A DNA stretch of 64,000 bases from Acidobacteriota bacterium (GCA_022821145.1 JAJEEE010000064.1:1-64000), one strand, 5' to 3'. Shown: positions 34,095-44,054, counted from the stretch's first letter. Numbers and translations are program-made. The notes: generated by a model from the letters alone, not told the origin.

Positions 34095-34355
34095 ATGCAA
34101 GACATGCGAAACGCTACGGTTCGTCAGGTTCAGCACAACCCCGCCAGCGTCCTGCGTTGGGTGGAGGACGGTGAGGAAGTGACCGTGTCCAGACGGGGGG
34201 GATCGTCGCCAAGATCGTGCCTGTGAGCCCGGACGCCGCTCGGCCGGACGGGCCCGACTTCACGGCGCGCGCGCGTGAAGTCTGGGGGGGGCCATCCGCG
34301 CGGAAAACCGTTGAGCCGAATCATCGTGGAAGACCGCGAAGACCGGCTGCAGTGA
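34095..34355 (+). pseudogene. Phd-type antitoxin broken at two G-runs
   Basis: The reading MRNATVRQVQHNPASVLRWV continues as EDGEEVTVSRRG, a Phd/YefM antitoxin N-terminus. At a run of seven G (about 34195) the frame shifts. The continuation IVAKIVPVSPDAARPDGPDF is in another frame, and a run of eight G (about 34284) shifts it again to RGKPLSRIIVEDREDRLQ and a stop at 34355. Corrected, the protein has normal family length. Both lesions are in homopolymers, so sequencing or assembly error is as likely as decay, but the broken toxin next door favours decay. Confidence 0.7.
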
Positions 34356-34461
34356 CCTGATTCCGCCCTCGATCACGAGCGTCGCGTTCGACGAGCGGCA
34401 GCGCGTTGTCGCGAGGAAAGCCGGAGTCGAAACGTTCGATATGCCCGCGACTTCGAATTAG
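34354..34461 (+). pseudogene. C-terminal scrap of a PIN-domain toxin
   Basis: Just after the broken antitoxin the frame reads SITSVAFDERQRVVARKAGV and a few more residues to a stop at 34461. This matches the end of VapC-type PIN toxins, where FDERxxxxAxxxG surrounds the last acidic residue. The first 90 or so residues are absent, so a deletion removed most of the toxin. With the antitoxin it forms a dead TA locus. Confidence 0.5.
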
Positions 34462-34520
34462 CGTACCGAATCTCTCGATCTCGACAACGCAACGGAACCC
34501 GGGCCGTTAGAATACCCCCC

Positions 34521-37500
34521 ATGGACCTCCACCCGGTCGTCAAGGAGTGGTTCGCCGCGTCGTTCGCCGGCCCCACCGAGACGCAGGAGCGCGCCTGGGC
34601 GGCGCTCGCCTCCGGCCGGGACGCGCTAGTTTCCGCGCCCACGGGTTCGGGCAAGACGCTGGCCGCCTTCCTGCTCTGCCTGGACCGGCTGGTCCGGCGC
34701 GCGCTGGACGGCGCGCTCGAGGACCGGACCGAGGCCGTGTACGTTTCCCCGCTCAAGGCGCTCAGCAACGACATCCGGAAGAACCTCGAGCAGCCGCTGG
34801 CCGAAATCCAGGCCCTGGCCGAAGCGCGCGGGCTGGCGACGAGACCCATCCGGGTGGCGCTCCGGACCGGAGACACGCCGGCCCGGGACCGCCAGCTCAT
34901 GGTGCGGAAGCCGCCGCACATCCTGGTGACGACGCCCGAGTCCTTCTTCATTCTCCTGACGGCCGAGCGCAGCCGGAAGGTGCTGGCCACGACGCGCACG
35001 CTCATCCTCGACGAGATCCACGCCGTGGCCGGCGACAAGCGCGGCGCGCATTTGGCGCTCTCGGCCGCGCGCCTCGACGACCTGGTCGAGAAGGCCGGAC
35101 ACCGTCCGCCACAGCGAATCGGACTGTCGGCAACCGTACGGCCGATCGACGCCGTCTCGCGTTTCCTGCAACCGAAGGGCGGCGCCGCCGTGATCGACGC
35201 GGGGCATCGCCGCCGGCTGGACCTGGCCGTGCTGGTCCCGGAGGAAGAACTGGGCGCCGTCGCGTCCAACTCGATGTGGGCCGAGATCTACGACCGCACG
35301 GCCGAGATGATCCGGGCGCACCGGACCACGCTGGTCTTCGTCAACACGCGCCGGCTGGCGGAGCGCGTCGCGCACCATCTCGCCGAACGGCTGGGGGACG
35401 CGGCCGTGCTGGCGCACCACGGCAGCCTGTCCCGGCAGATCCGACTCGACGCCGAACAGCGGCTCAAGGACGGGAACCTCCGCGCTGTGGTCGCCACGGC
35501 ATCGCTCGAGCTCGGCATCGACGTGGGCACGGTCGACCTGGTCGTCCAGATCGGTTCCCCGCGCTCCATCGCCGTCGCGCTGCAGCGCGTCGGACGCTCC
35601 GGCCACCGGGTCGATCCGGACAGCATTCCGAAGGGCCGCCTGTTCGCGACGACGCGCGACGAGCTGATCGAGTGCGCGGCCGTGGTCCACGCCATCCGCC
35701 GCGGATCGCTCGACGCCCTCCAGGCGCCCGAATGGCCCCGCGACGTGATGGCGCAGCAGATCGTCGCCGCGGCAGCGTGCGAACCCTGGTCCGAGAACGC
35801 CCTGTACCAGCACATCCGAACGGCCTGGCCCTACCGCAACCTGCCGCGGCGCGAGTTCGACGCGGTCATCGGGATGCTGTCCGAGGGCATTGCGCACGCC
35901 CGGGGGCGCAGCGGCGCCTTCCTGCATCGGGACCGTGTCCACGGCGTCGTCCGGGGGAGGCGGGGCGCCCGGCTGGCCGCCATCACTTCGGGCGGCGCCA
36001 TACCGGAAAACGCCAACTACTTCGTCGTGGCCGAGCCCGACGAGGCCATCGTCGGAACCGTCGACGAGGACTTCGCCGTCGAGAGCCTCTCCGGCGACGT
36101 CTTTCTGCTGGGAACGACTTCGTGGCGCATCCGGCGCGTCGAATCGGGGCGCGTGCGCGTGGAAAACGCGCACGGCGCGGCGCCGTCGATTCCGTTCTGG
36201 CGGGGCGAAGCGCCGGGCCGGACCGTGGAGCTGTCCGAGGAAGTATCCATCGTGCGGGAGCGGATTCTCGACAAGCCGTCGCCCGTCGAATGGATGATCG
36301 ACGAGTGCGCGCTCAACCAGGGCGCGGCCGAGCAGGCCGTATTGTACGTCCGGGCGTCGCGGAAGGCGCTGGGCGCGATGCCCGCGCGGGACACGGTCGT
36401 GGCCGAGCGCTTCTTCGACGAGAGCGGCGGGATGCAACTGGTGATACACGCCCCGTTCGGCGCGCGGATCAACCGGGCCTGGGGCCTGTCCCTGCGCAAG
36501 CGTTTCTGCCGGACGTTCAACTTCGAGCTCCAGGCCGCCGCCACCGACAACGGCGTCGTCATCTCGCTGAGCGACCAGCACAGCTTTCCCCTCGCGACGG
36601 TCTTCGAGTACCTGGACATCGCGACCGTGGAAGACGTACTGACACAGGCCATGCTGGCCGCCCCGATGTTCACGGCCCGGTGGCGATGGAACGCGTCGCG
36701 CGCGCTCGCCGTCCTTCGCTTCGCCGGCGGACGCCGGGTGCCCCCGCCCCTGCAGCGCATGCGGTCCGACGATCTGCTGGCCGCGGTATTTCCCGACCAG
36801 GCGGCGTGCGGCGAGAACCTGGCGGGCGAGATCCGCATTCCCGGCCACCCGCTGGTCGACGAGACCGTCCGCGACTGCCTGCACGAGGCGATGGACCTGG
36901 ACGGATTGAAATCCGTGCTGGCCGGCATCGCATCGGGAGCGATCCGGACCGTGGCCATCGACACGGCCGAGCCCTCGCCGCTGTCGCACGAGATCCTGAA
37001 CGCCAACCCCTACGCGTTTCTGGATGACGCGCCGCTGGAGGAGCGGCGGACGCGCGCCGTCGAGATGCGGCGCGCGCTGGGCGCCGGAGACGACGACATC
37101 GGCGCCCTGGATCCGGCCGCGATCGAGGCGGTCGTCGAAGAATCATGGCCGCTCATCCGCGACGCCGAGGAGCTGCACGACGCCCTGCTGACACTGGTTG
37201 CGATGCCGGCCAACGAGGCGTGGCACGTGATCTTCGAGGAGCTGGCGGCCCGGCGGCGGGCGGCGCGGTTCGAGGCGGCGGGCGAGACCATGTGGGCGCC
37301 GGCGGAGCGGCTCGACAGCGTGCGCACGGCGTACGCCGTCACCCGGTTCGAACCGGCGATCGACTCGTTCGAGACCGACCCGCCGCCGGACCGGGAGACG
37401 GCCGCCACCGAGCTGGCACGGGGCTGGCTCGAATCCACCGGGCCCACGACAGCCGGGCGGCTGGCCTCGCGCCTGAACCTGCCCGAGGCTCTGGTGGAGG

Positions 37501-38663
37501 TTGCGCTGGCGCGACTCGAGGCCTCCGGCGAAGTCTTGCGGGGACGGTTCTCGGGCGAGGCGGACGACGGGCCGGAGTGGTGCAACCGGCGCATCCTGGC
37601 GCGCATCCACCGGCGGACCCTCGGGCGCCTGCGCCGCGAGATCGAGCCCGTGTCGTCGGCCGACTTCCTGCGTTTCCTCTTCTCGTGGCAACACGCCGCG
37701 CCCGGGACCCGGCTTCACGGCGTGGACGGCGCCCTGCACGTGCTCCGGCAGCTCCAGGGATACGAGATTCCCGCCGCCGCCTGGGAGGCCGACGTCCTTC
37801 CGCGCCGCGTCGCGAACTACTCGCCCGAACTGCTGGACCGGCTCTGCCTGTCGGGCGAAACGATGTGGGGCCGTCTGTCGCCGCACCCCTCGCTGGCCAC
37901 GCCGGTGGAACCCGACGCGCGCCGGCGGCGGGTCCGTCCCACGCGCGCGGCGCCCGTGGCGATCTTTCTTCGAGAGGACGCGGGCTGGCTGCTTCCCGGG
38001 GACGGTGACGACCCCGGCGCGCAGGTTACGCTGTCGCATCCGGCCCGGGACGTCGTGGACGCCCTGGGCCGCCGGGGGGCGTCGTTCATCACGGACCTGA
38101 TCGCCGCCACCGGACGCCTTCCCAGCGAGGTCGAGGACGGGCTCTGGGAGCTGGCGGCGGCGGGCCGGGTCACCGCGGACGGTTTCGAGAACCTGCGGGC
38201 CCTCATCGATCCGAAGCGGCGCCGTGGCGAGGGCCGGGAACGCAAGCGACGTCCGCGGCACGGCGCCGGGCGCTGGGCCGTGTTGGACGCGCCGGCCGCC
38301 CTGGCGCCTCCCGGAGAGCGCGCCGAGGCCTTTGCGCGTCAGCTTCTCGCCCGCTGGGGCATCGTGTTCCGGGACCTGATCCGGCGGGAAACGCTCGCTC
38401 CGGGTTGGCGCGACCTCCTGCCGGCGTTGCGCCGCATGGAGGCGCGGGGCGAGATACGGGGCGGCCGGTTCGTCAGCGGCGTCACCGGCGAACAGTTCGC
38501 CCGGCCCGAAGCCGTCGACCTGGTCCGGGCGCTGCGGCGCGGCGAAGCCGTCGACACCCTGCGGGTCGCGGCCGCGGACCCGCTCAACCTGGCGGGAATC
38601 GTGACGCCCGGGCCGCGCGTGAGTCCGTTGGCGGGCCGGCCGGTCGAGCTGTTGGCCGGCTGA
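34521..38663 (+). CDS. lhr: Large helicase-related protein Lhr
   Basis: This 1380-residue superfamily 2 helicase begins with RecA-like domains: Walker A APTGSGKT (Lys45), the DEIH box from Asp164, GLSAT (motif III), and TASLELGIDVG and QRVGRSGHR (motifs V and VI). It continues with the winged-helix and beta-barrel core of Lhr-type helicases and a long C-terminal extension with several winged helices, as in the bacterial Lhr-CTD. Lhr unwinds DNA and RNA:DNA hybrids 3' to 5' in repair. The length is close to E. coli Lhr. No nuclease partner gene is nearby. Some 50 bases separate it from the dead TA locus. Confidence 0.93.
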   Translation: MDLHPVVKEWFAASFAGPTETQERAWAALASGRDALVSAPTGSGKTLAAFLLCLDRLVRRALDGALEDRTEAVYVSPLKALSNDIRKNLEQPLAEIQALAEARGLATRPIRVALRTGDTPARDRQLMVRKPPHILVTTPESFFILLTAERSRKVLATTRTLILDEIHAVAGDKRGAHLALSAARLDDLVEKAGHRPPQRIGLSATVRPIDAVSRFLQPKGGAAVIDAGHRRRLDLAVLVPEEELGAVASNSMWAEIYDRTAEMIRAHRTTLVFVNTRRLAERVAHHLAERLGDAAVLAHHGSLSRQIRLDAEQRLKDGNLRAVVATASLELGIDVGTVDLVVQIGSPRSIAVALQRVGRSGHRVDPDSIPKGRLFATTRDELIECAAVVHAIRRGSLDALQAPEWPRDVMAQQIVAAAACEPWSENALYQHIRTAWPYRNLPRREFDAVIGMLSEGIAHARGRSGAFLHRDRVHGVVRGRRGARLAAITSGGAIPENANYFVVAEPDEAIVGTVDEDFAVESLSGDVFLLGTTSWRIRRVESGRVRVENAHGAAPSIPFWRGEAPGRTVELSEEVSIVRERILDKPSPVEWMIDECALNQGAAEQAVLYVRASRKALGAMPARDTVVAERFFDESGGMQLVIHAPFGARINRAWGLSLRKRFCRTFNFELQAAATDNGVVISLSDQHSFPLATVFEYLDIATVEDVLTQAMLAAPMFTARWRWNASRALAVLRFAGGRRVPPPLQRMRSDDLLAAVFPDQAACGENLAGEIRIPGHPLVDETVRDCLHEAMDLDGLKSVLAGIASGAIRTVAIDTAEPSPLSHEILNANPYAFLDDAPLEERRTRAVEMRRALGAGDDDIGALDPAAIEAVVEESWPLIRDAEELHDALLTLVAMPANEAWHVIFEELAARRRAARFEAAGETMWAPAERLDSVRTAYAVTRFEPAIDSFETDPPPDRETAATELARGWLESTGPTTAGRLASRLNLPEALVEVALARLEASGEVLRGRFSGEADDGPEWCNRRILARIHRRTLGRLRREIEPVSSADFLRFLFSWQHAAPGTRLHGVDGALHVLRQLQGYEIPAAAWEADVLPRRVANYSPELLDRLCLSGETMWGRLSPHPSLATPVEPDARRRRVRPTRAAPVAIFLREDAGWLLPGDGDDPGAQVTLSHPARDVVDALGRRGASFITDLIAATGRLPSEVEDGLWELAAAGRVTADGFENLRALIDPKRRRGEGRERKRRPRHGAGRWAVLDAPAALAPPGERAEAFARQLLARWGIVFRDLIRRETLAPGWRDLLPALRRMEARGEIRGGRFVSGVTGEQFARPEAVDLVRALRRGEAVDTLRVAAADPLNLAGIVTPGPRVSPLAGRPVELLAG

Positions 38664-38679
38664 CGCTCCGGGGCCGGGC

Positions 38680-40164
38680 TCACATGTCCATGACCGCCTC
38701 GACGTCCTTGTCGACCCCGGGCGGGCGCCCGGCCAGCGAGATTCCGACGAAGAGCACCAGCGACACCATCATCGACAGCGCCCCGACGTCGATACCGAGC
38801 GGCGGCGAGATCCCGGTCACCTGGCTGCCGATGTTGATGATCAGGCTGGCGACGATCGCCACGTTGGCGGCCAGGGCCGACGCGCGTTTCCAGTTCAGAC
38901 CGATCGCGACGACCGGAACCAGGGCCGCGGCGAACGTGCCCCATCCGAACGCGCCGAGAATCGCGACCAGGTCTCCCGTGTAGCGCGCCACGATCGCCGC
39001 GACCACGGCGAGCGCAACGGTGGTCACGCGCGCCCAGAACAGCCGGTTGCGAACCGGCCGGCCGCGTATCGCGAACGGGATGTCGTGCGTGATCGCCGCC
39101 GCGCCGATGTTGAGGAAGCCGTCGGCGGTCGACATGATGGCGGCCAGCAATCCGGCGAACACGACGCCCGCCAGCAGCGGATGCGCGTAGTTCAGGAGGA
39201 ATTGCGGCGCCGCCGCGTCCGGGTTGGCCAGAGCGGGATGCGCCCCGCTGACGACCAGCGCCCGCATGGCCAGGCCGATGCCGAGCCACAGCAGAACGGC
39301 CACCGCGTAGGTGACGAAGTTCAGGGGCACGATGTACTTGATGTCCCGGAGGCGGCGGACCATCATCGACTTCGTGATCACGTGAGGCTGGCCCGCGGCG
39401 CCCATCGCGAACATGAACAGCCACGACAGGCATCCCATGACGCCCAGCGTGCCCCACGGCCCCATCGCCTCCCGGTCGTCGGTCATCACGATCCGGCTGA
39501 TCTCGGCGAAGCCGCCGTCGAACGTCGCCAGCACGGTCAGGAAGATCAGGACGGAGGCGACGACCATGACGGCCCCCTGAACCACGTCGGTGTAGACCGA
39601 GGCCAGGATGCCGCCGGTCACCGTGTAGAAGACCAGGACCGAGGACGCGATGACGACGGTCATGCCCAGGCTGATCCCGCCCCCGACGCCGGCGCCCTGC
39701 AGGATGTCCTGCAATACGATCGCCATGGCCAGGATCTGCGTGGCCAGGTACCCGATGACGCCCAGCAGGATCACGACCGCAACGGCCGCCCGGACCGAAT
39801 CGCTCCCATACCGCATGGCCACGACGTCGGGCAGCGAGATGCAGTCTCCGAGCTGGGCGAAAAGGCGGATCCGCTTGGCGATCAACGCGAAGCCGACGAT
39901 CCAGCCCAGGCTGACGCCCATGGCGATCCAGATCGAGCTCATGCCCATCAGGTAGACCAGGCCGGGACCGCCGACGAAACCGAAACCGCTGAGCGTGCTC
40001 GAGAACAGGGCGAACGCCGTCACGACGACGCCCAGCCTCCGGCCGGCCATGAAGAAGTCGTCGGTCGAACGCGTCCGCCGGAGCGCCCACAACCCCATCG
40101 CCACGCAGACGACCAGGTAGATGACGATCGCCGACAGGATGATCGGCCCGCGGTAGGATTCCAT
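38680..40164 (-). CDS. Sodium:solute symporter (SSS family)
   Basis: This 494-residue membrane protein has about 13 hydrophobic helices in the SSS/LeuT-like arrangement. Landmarks are DFFMAGRRLG after the first helix, SGFGFVGGPGLVYLMG, ITKSMMVRRLRDIKY and LLAAIMSTADGFLNI, the last matching the conserved helix that carries Na2-site residues. It should drive uptake of a sugar, acid or vitamin with Na+; the substrate is not readable. The start at 40164 overlaps the stop of the small membrane gene upstream by three bases, so the two are coupled. Confidence 0.92.
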   Translation of the reverse strand: MESYRGPIILSAIVIYLVVCVAMGLWALRRTRSTDDFFMAGRRLGVVVTAFALFSSTLSGFGFVGGPGLVYLMGMSSIWIAMGVSLGWIVGFALIAKRIRLFAQLGDCISLPDVVAMRYGSDSVRAAVAVVILLGVIGYLATQILAMAIVLQDILQGAGVGGGISLGMTVVIASSVLVFYTVTGGILASVYTDVVQGAVMVVASVLIFLTVLATFDGGFAEISRIVMTDDREAMGPWGTLGVMGCLSWLFMFAMGAAGQPHVITKSMMVRRLRDIKYIVPLNFVTYAVAVLLWLGIGLAMRALVVSGAHPALANPDAAAPQFLLNYAHPLLAGVVFAGLLAAIMSTADGFLNIGAAAITHDIPFAIRGRPVRNRLFWARVTTVALAVVAAIVARYTGDLVAILGAFGWGTFAAALVPVVAIGLNWKRASALAANVAIVASLIINIGSQVTGISPPLGIDVGALSMMVSLVLFVGISLAGRPPGVDKDVEAVMDM

Positions 40165-40688
40165 CAGCCGGCATCCCTGTCCGCGCCCTGCCGCCGGGAT
40201 CGGACCAGCTCGTCGAATCTCTTCTCGTCGTCCTCGGACAGATACGCGTCGAAGTGGACCATGCCCGCGATGATCATCAACAGAGGGAAGACCCACGCGC
40301 CGTAGAGCATCCACGCGGTCGGCGGCGGCAGGCTCAGGAAGAGTTCCTCGCCCGCGCCCTCGGCGTAACGCGCGTAACTGAGGACCAACACGGTGTAGAT
40401 CACCGCGAGGCCGGCGAACCCGACCGCCAGCCACCGGCCGAGACGGCCGCTTCGCCCGCGACGGCGGACACCGAGGACGACCGAAGCGCCCGTCGTGGCC
40501 AGAATCCCGAGGGCCATCAGGTAGCCGGGAACCAGCGTGCCCCGGGAACCGCGAATCGTCGTGTCGACCGATGGATACTCGCCGTGAGTTTCGGCGGCCG
40601 GACGCGAGCCGGCCGGGAGAAGGAAGCTCCCGACGACGACGGCCAACAGAAACACGGAGGCGAGAAGCAGGACGTAGGGCGCGCGCAT
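40164..40688 (-). CDS. Small membrane protein paired with the SSS symporter
   Basis: This 174-residue protein has four hydrophobic segments (LLLASVFLLAVVVGSFLL, GYLMALGILATTGASVVLG, WLAVGFAGLAVIYTVLVL, WMLYGAWVFPLLMIIAGMV) and a charged C-terminus (FDAYLSEDDEKRFDELV). I do not recognise a named family. The overlapping stop/start with the symporter suggests a partner or accessory subunit, as small subunits accompany some SSS transporters. It begins 11 bases after the M1 peptidase stop, so all three genes may share a transcript. Confidence 0.75.
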   Translation of the reverse strand: MRAPYVLLLASVFLLAVVVGSFLLPAGSRPAAETHGEYPSVDTTIRGSRGTLVPGYLMALGILATTGASVVLGVRRRGRSGRLGRWLAVGFAGLAVIYTVLVLSYARYAEGAGEELFLSLPPPTAWMLYGAWVFPLLMIIAGMVHFDAYLSEDDEKRFDELVRSRRQGADRDAG

Positions 40689-40699
40689 GCCGGTGACCC

Positions 40700-43297
40700 T
40701 CAGTTGTTGGCTGACCCTTCCAGGATCTCGACGGCCCGGAACAACGGGTCGGCCGCCTGGAGGATGACGCGCCGGAGCCGCGGCGGGTAGTCCGGGTCCT
40801 GCTCGGCCAGGAATGCGCGTACGATGTCGGCCGCCTCGGGCGTGGCGTGACCGGCCAACAGCGAGGCCATCCAGTTCCGCGGAAAGAAGATGTCGCCCGT
40901 GTCGCGGACCTCGACCAGCATCTCCAGCCCGGCGCGAAGGTGCTCCAGACTGGCCTCGGCTCTCAAGGGATGGTTCAGGTGCGTCAGCCCGTCGAGAACC
41001 CAGAGCTCCCGCTCGCGGTTCGCGGGGTCGGCCAGGCGGTCGAAGAAACGGTTGCGCTCGTCGGCGTTGGCCGACAGGGAGGGAACGACGAAGTCGAAGC
41101 GCGCCTGCCGGTCGGCGTTCTGGATGCGTTCCCGCTGCTCTTCCAGGATGCCGGCCGCGCGCGGGTGCGAACGCAGGGCGAGTTCCTCGGCCACGGCGGT
41201 CTCGTCGGTCTCGGTGAGCGGCAGACCGTCGATCGATTCCTCGCCCCGCCATACGCGCTCGAGAAAGGCGACGCCGCCGGTCGTCGTGACGACGGATCGG
41301 AAGGTCGAGAAGTACGCGGCCTTCATGCTGGAGGCCGCGGACCGCTCGATCCCGGCTCGAAGCGTCCGCTCGAGCCGCGGCGCGATCTCTTCACGCGACG
41401 CCGCGGTCGAATAGCGCCAGAACAGCCCGCGCACGCCGTCCAGCAACAATTGCGCCACCTGCTCGGTGTCCTCCACGGCCAAGTCTCGGAGGCCGGCGTC
41501 CATCAGTTCGCCGACCGGGACGCGCCCGCCCAGCATCTCTTCCCAGAGCGTGATCCAGATCGCGCCGCGCGTCAGCGGCTCGGTGAAGTCCGTGAACCGC
41601 TCGAGCAGGTATCGCCGGCTGGCGGCGTCCAGGACGACGTCGCCGTACGCCAGTCCGCTTCCGTTCGGAAGAACGAAGTCCGGCGGCGGCGCAGCGGGCG
41701 CGTCCACCTCGGTGCGGGGTCCGGCAAGCTGGACCGGGACCGCGCGGTGGTCGTCGACCGACCCGACAAGCGCTTCGATCCGCTGCGTCCAGTCCAGACC
41801 GCGGCCTTGGACGGGATCCGACTGCAGGAGCGCGAGGCCGGCGCCGTCACCGCCCCGCTCCGTCTCGATCCGGGGACGGCCGGGCTGCTCCACCCACGCG
41901 CGGCTCCACTCGGCCAGGTCGATCGCGGTCCGCTCGTCGAGGCGCTCGATCAGGTCCGGCCACTCCGCGTTCCCGAACCGGAAGTCCGTCAGATAGTCGC
42001 GAACGCCGGCCCGGAACGCGTCTTCGCCCAGTATCGACTCGAGCTGGCGCATCACGATGGGCGCCTTCTGATAGATGATCGCGCCGTAGAGGCCGCCGGC
42101 CTCGTCCAGGTTGTCCAGCTCCTGGCGGATCGGGTGCGTGCCCGCCGTCCGATCGACGCCGTAGGCCGCGGGGTAGTGTGCGGTCAGGAACCGCAGGTCG
42201 TGATCGACGCCGGGAAACGACGGGTTGACGATCTTCGCCGCCATGAAGTTGGCGAACACCTCCTTCATCCAGACGTCGTCGAACCATCGCATCGTGACCA
42301 GGTCGCCGAACCACATGTGCGCGGTCTCGTGGGCGATGAGGCTGGCGCGCCGGAGCCGCTGCCCCTGCGTGGCCGATTGCTCGAGCAGGATGCTCGAGTC
42401 GCGGTAGTAGACCGCGCCCGGATGTTCCATCCCGTTGAACTGGAACGCGGGGACGAGAACGAAGTCGAACTTGTCGAAGGGATACGGGATCCCGGTGTAC
42501 GCCTCCAGCTCGGCCAGGGCCGTGGCATGCAGGTCGAACACCCGGTCGCGATTGCGCAGGACCTTGTCGGCGTCCGTCTCGCGGTGGAACATCCGGAACG
42601 CGCGCCCATTCCGCTCGGCCCGCTCGACCTGGAAGCGTCCCGCCGCGAACGCGAACAGGTAGGTCGGAATCGGCGGCGTCTCGGCATACTCAACGTGGAC
42701 GCGGCCGTCGTCGACCGATTCGGACACGGCCGCGCCGTTCGAAACGGCCGTCCACCCCTCGGGCGCCGTCAGCCGCAGCGAGTAACGCGCCTTCAGGTCG
42801 GGCTGGTCGAAGACGGGAAACACCGTGTGGGCGAGGGCGGGTACGAAGAGCGTATAGACGAAATCGGGGCCGCGGTTCAGAGCGCGGTCTCCGGCCGTGA
42901 AGTCGATCGCGACGGCCATCTCCCCACCCTCCAGCTCGCTCGGTGGGATCACGATGTGGCCGTTGACGGTCGTGAACTCGGCCGGGCGGCCGTTCACGGC
43001 CAGGGCATGGACGGCGTTTTCCGTGCCCGACTCCGGCGCGAAATCGATGACCAGCGGGCGGGACGCGTCCGCCAGCGTCATTCGGCTGACGATGCGGCCG
43101 GAAACAGGTTCGTCGACGGAGCCCGGGACGACGAATTCCAGTTCATGGCTCAGGTCGCCGATGGCCGCGGCGCGCTCGGCGGCCAGTGTGATCGGTATGC
43201 CGGAGTCCGGGACCATCACCTCGCGTTCCGGGGGCGCGCACGCGGCGAGGGCGAGAACCAGGCACGCCGCGGCGCCTCGAGTGCGGCGGCCAGGCAT
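40700..43297 (-). CDS. M1-family aminopeptidase, lipoprotein
   Basis: This 865-residue peptidase is related to PepN. ATG at 43297 gives a lipoprotein signal (CLVLALAAC, lipidated Cys20), so it is anchored on the envelope rather than cytoplasmic like E. coli PepN. Zinc site: His323-Glu324-x-x-His327 in HETAHMWFGD, with the third ligand Glu346 in MKEVFANF at the canonical spacing. The exopeptidase GAMEN motif reads NGMEHPG. The C-terminal helical domain is full length. It trims N-terminal residues from peptides and is probably co-transcribed with the symporter genes downstream, perhaps for amino acid uptake. Confidence 0.92.
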   Translation of the reverse strand: MPGRRTRGAAACLVLALAACAPPEREVMVPDSGIPITLAAERAAAIGDLSHELEFVVPGSVDEPVSGRIVSRMTLADASRPLVIDFAPESGTENAVHALAVNGRPAEFTTVNGHIVIPPSELEGGEMAVAIDFTAGDRALNRGPDFVYTLFVPALAHTVFPVFDQPDLKARYSLRLTAPEGWTAVSNGAAVSESVDDGRVHVEYAETPPIPTYLFAFAAGRFQVERAERNGRAFRMFHRETDADKVLRNRDRVFDLHATALAELEAYTGIPYPFDKFDFVLVPAFQFNGMEHPGAVYYRDSSILLEQSATQGQRLRRASLIAHETAHMWFGDLVTMRWFDDVWMKEVFANFMAAKIVNPSFPGVDHDLRFLTAHYPAAYGVDRTAGTHPIRQELDNLDEAGGLYGAIIYQKAPIVMRQLESILGEDAFRAGVRDYLTDFRFGNAEWPDLIERLDERTAIDLAEWSRAWVEQPGRPRIETERGGDGAGLALLQSDPVQGRGLDWTQRIEALVGSVDDHRAVPVQLAGPRTEVDAPAAPPPDFVLPNGSGLAYGDVVLDAASRRYLLERFTDFTEPLTRGAIWITLWEEMLGGRVPVGELMDAGLRDLAVEDTEQVAQLLLDGVRGLFWRYSTAASREEIAPRLERTLRAGIERSAASSMKAAYFSTFRSVVTTTGGVAFLERVWRGEESIDGLPLTETDETAVAEELALRSHPRAAGILEEQRERIQNADRQARFDFVVPSLSANADERNRFFDRLADPANRERELWVLDGLTHLNHPLRAEASLEHLRAGLEMLVEVRDTGDIFFPRNWMASLLAGHATPEAADIVRAFLAEQDPDYPPRLRRVILQAADPLFRAVEILEGSANN

Positions 43298-43316
43298 CGC
43301 GCGGCTGTTCCCTGCG

Positions 43317-44051
43317 CTAGCGCGCGGAACAGGGCGTCGGATTCCACCCCGCGTCATCGGGGAGTTGCTTCAAGTCGGTCGTGTTGTGGAGCGGACGGCT
43401 GAAGTAGACCGGGTCGTCCACGGTGGTGGTGATGCTCAGCCATCGGTCCCCGTTGGGCATGGCGAGCAGGTCGTAGTACTCGGTCACGACCGTCTCGCCG
43501 CTGAACGGGGCCCCGTTCTTGCGGATGTAGCCTTCACTCAGGTTGTCGGTCACGACTTTCAGACCGCCGCCGCCGCCGGGCCCGGGTTGCCACTCGGCGA
43601 CGGAGCGCCCCTGCCAGTCGGGTTCGGCCACCGGGGCGTCTCCGAAGTGGAAACGCCGCGTCTGCATGCCGTAGTCCGTGTCGATGCGAAGCGTGTCGGC
43701 GTCCTCCCACGTGATGCGGAACCGGCCGGGCAGCCGCATGATTGCCGGCGCCGCGTATCCCTTGCAGGCCACGCCGGCGGCCTCGTCGGCCTCCGGATCC
43801 CACGTATCGCCCACTCGGCGCCCGTCCGCGTTCAGCGTCAACGCGTCGTAGACGCCGGGGTTGGGCGTCACCATGCGGAACTTCCAGTCCTCGGTCACGA
43901 CCGACACCCAGTAGCCGGTGATGTCGATCGGCGCCGCGTCCCGCGCCGGCGTCGGCGGACCGCCCCGCTGGGCCAACGCCGGCGTCGCAGAGGCCCATGC
44001 CAGAATCAACGGGATCGCAACGCCGCGCGCCCAGCTCTTCGCGTCACGCAT
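43317..44051 (-). CDS. Secreted protein of the third DUF6152 locus
   Basis: This 244-residue exported protein has the signal AIPLILAWASATPALAQ. It shows DITGYWVSVVTEDWKFRMVTP, a Cys-bearing VACKGYAAPAIMRLPGRF, and DADTLRIDTDYGMQTRRFHFG, where ADTLRIDT echoes the GDTLV signature of the other partners. It ends DDPVYFSRPLHNTTDLKQLPD and a Cys. The family is unknown to me. It starts three bases after the DUF6152 stop, so both are expressed together, and ends close to the M1 peptidase start. Confidence 0.72.
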   Translation of the reverse strand: MRDAKSWARGVAIPLILAWASATPALAQRGGPPTPARDAAPIDITGYWVSVVTEDWKFRMVTPNPGVYDALTLNADGRRVGDTWDPEADEAAGVACKGYAAPAIMRLPGRFRITWEDADTLRIDTDYGMQTRRFHFGDAPVAEPDWQGRSVAEWQPGPGGGGGLKVVTDNLSEGYIRKNGAPFSGETVVTEYYDLLAMPNGDRWLSITTTVDDPVYFSRPLHNTTDLKQLPDDAGWNPTPCSAR

Positions 44052-44054
44052 GAA

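Noticed and set aside
34626-36989. Very long minus-strand frame across lhr
   Set aside because: No domain resemblance; all helicase motifs are on the plus strand.
39085-40305. Arg/Asp/His-rich plus-strand frame across the symporter
   Set aside because: Low-complexity translation typical of antisense to membrane proteins.
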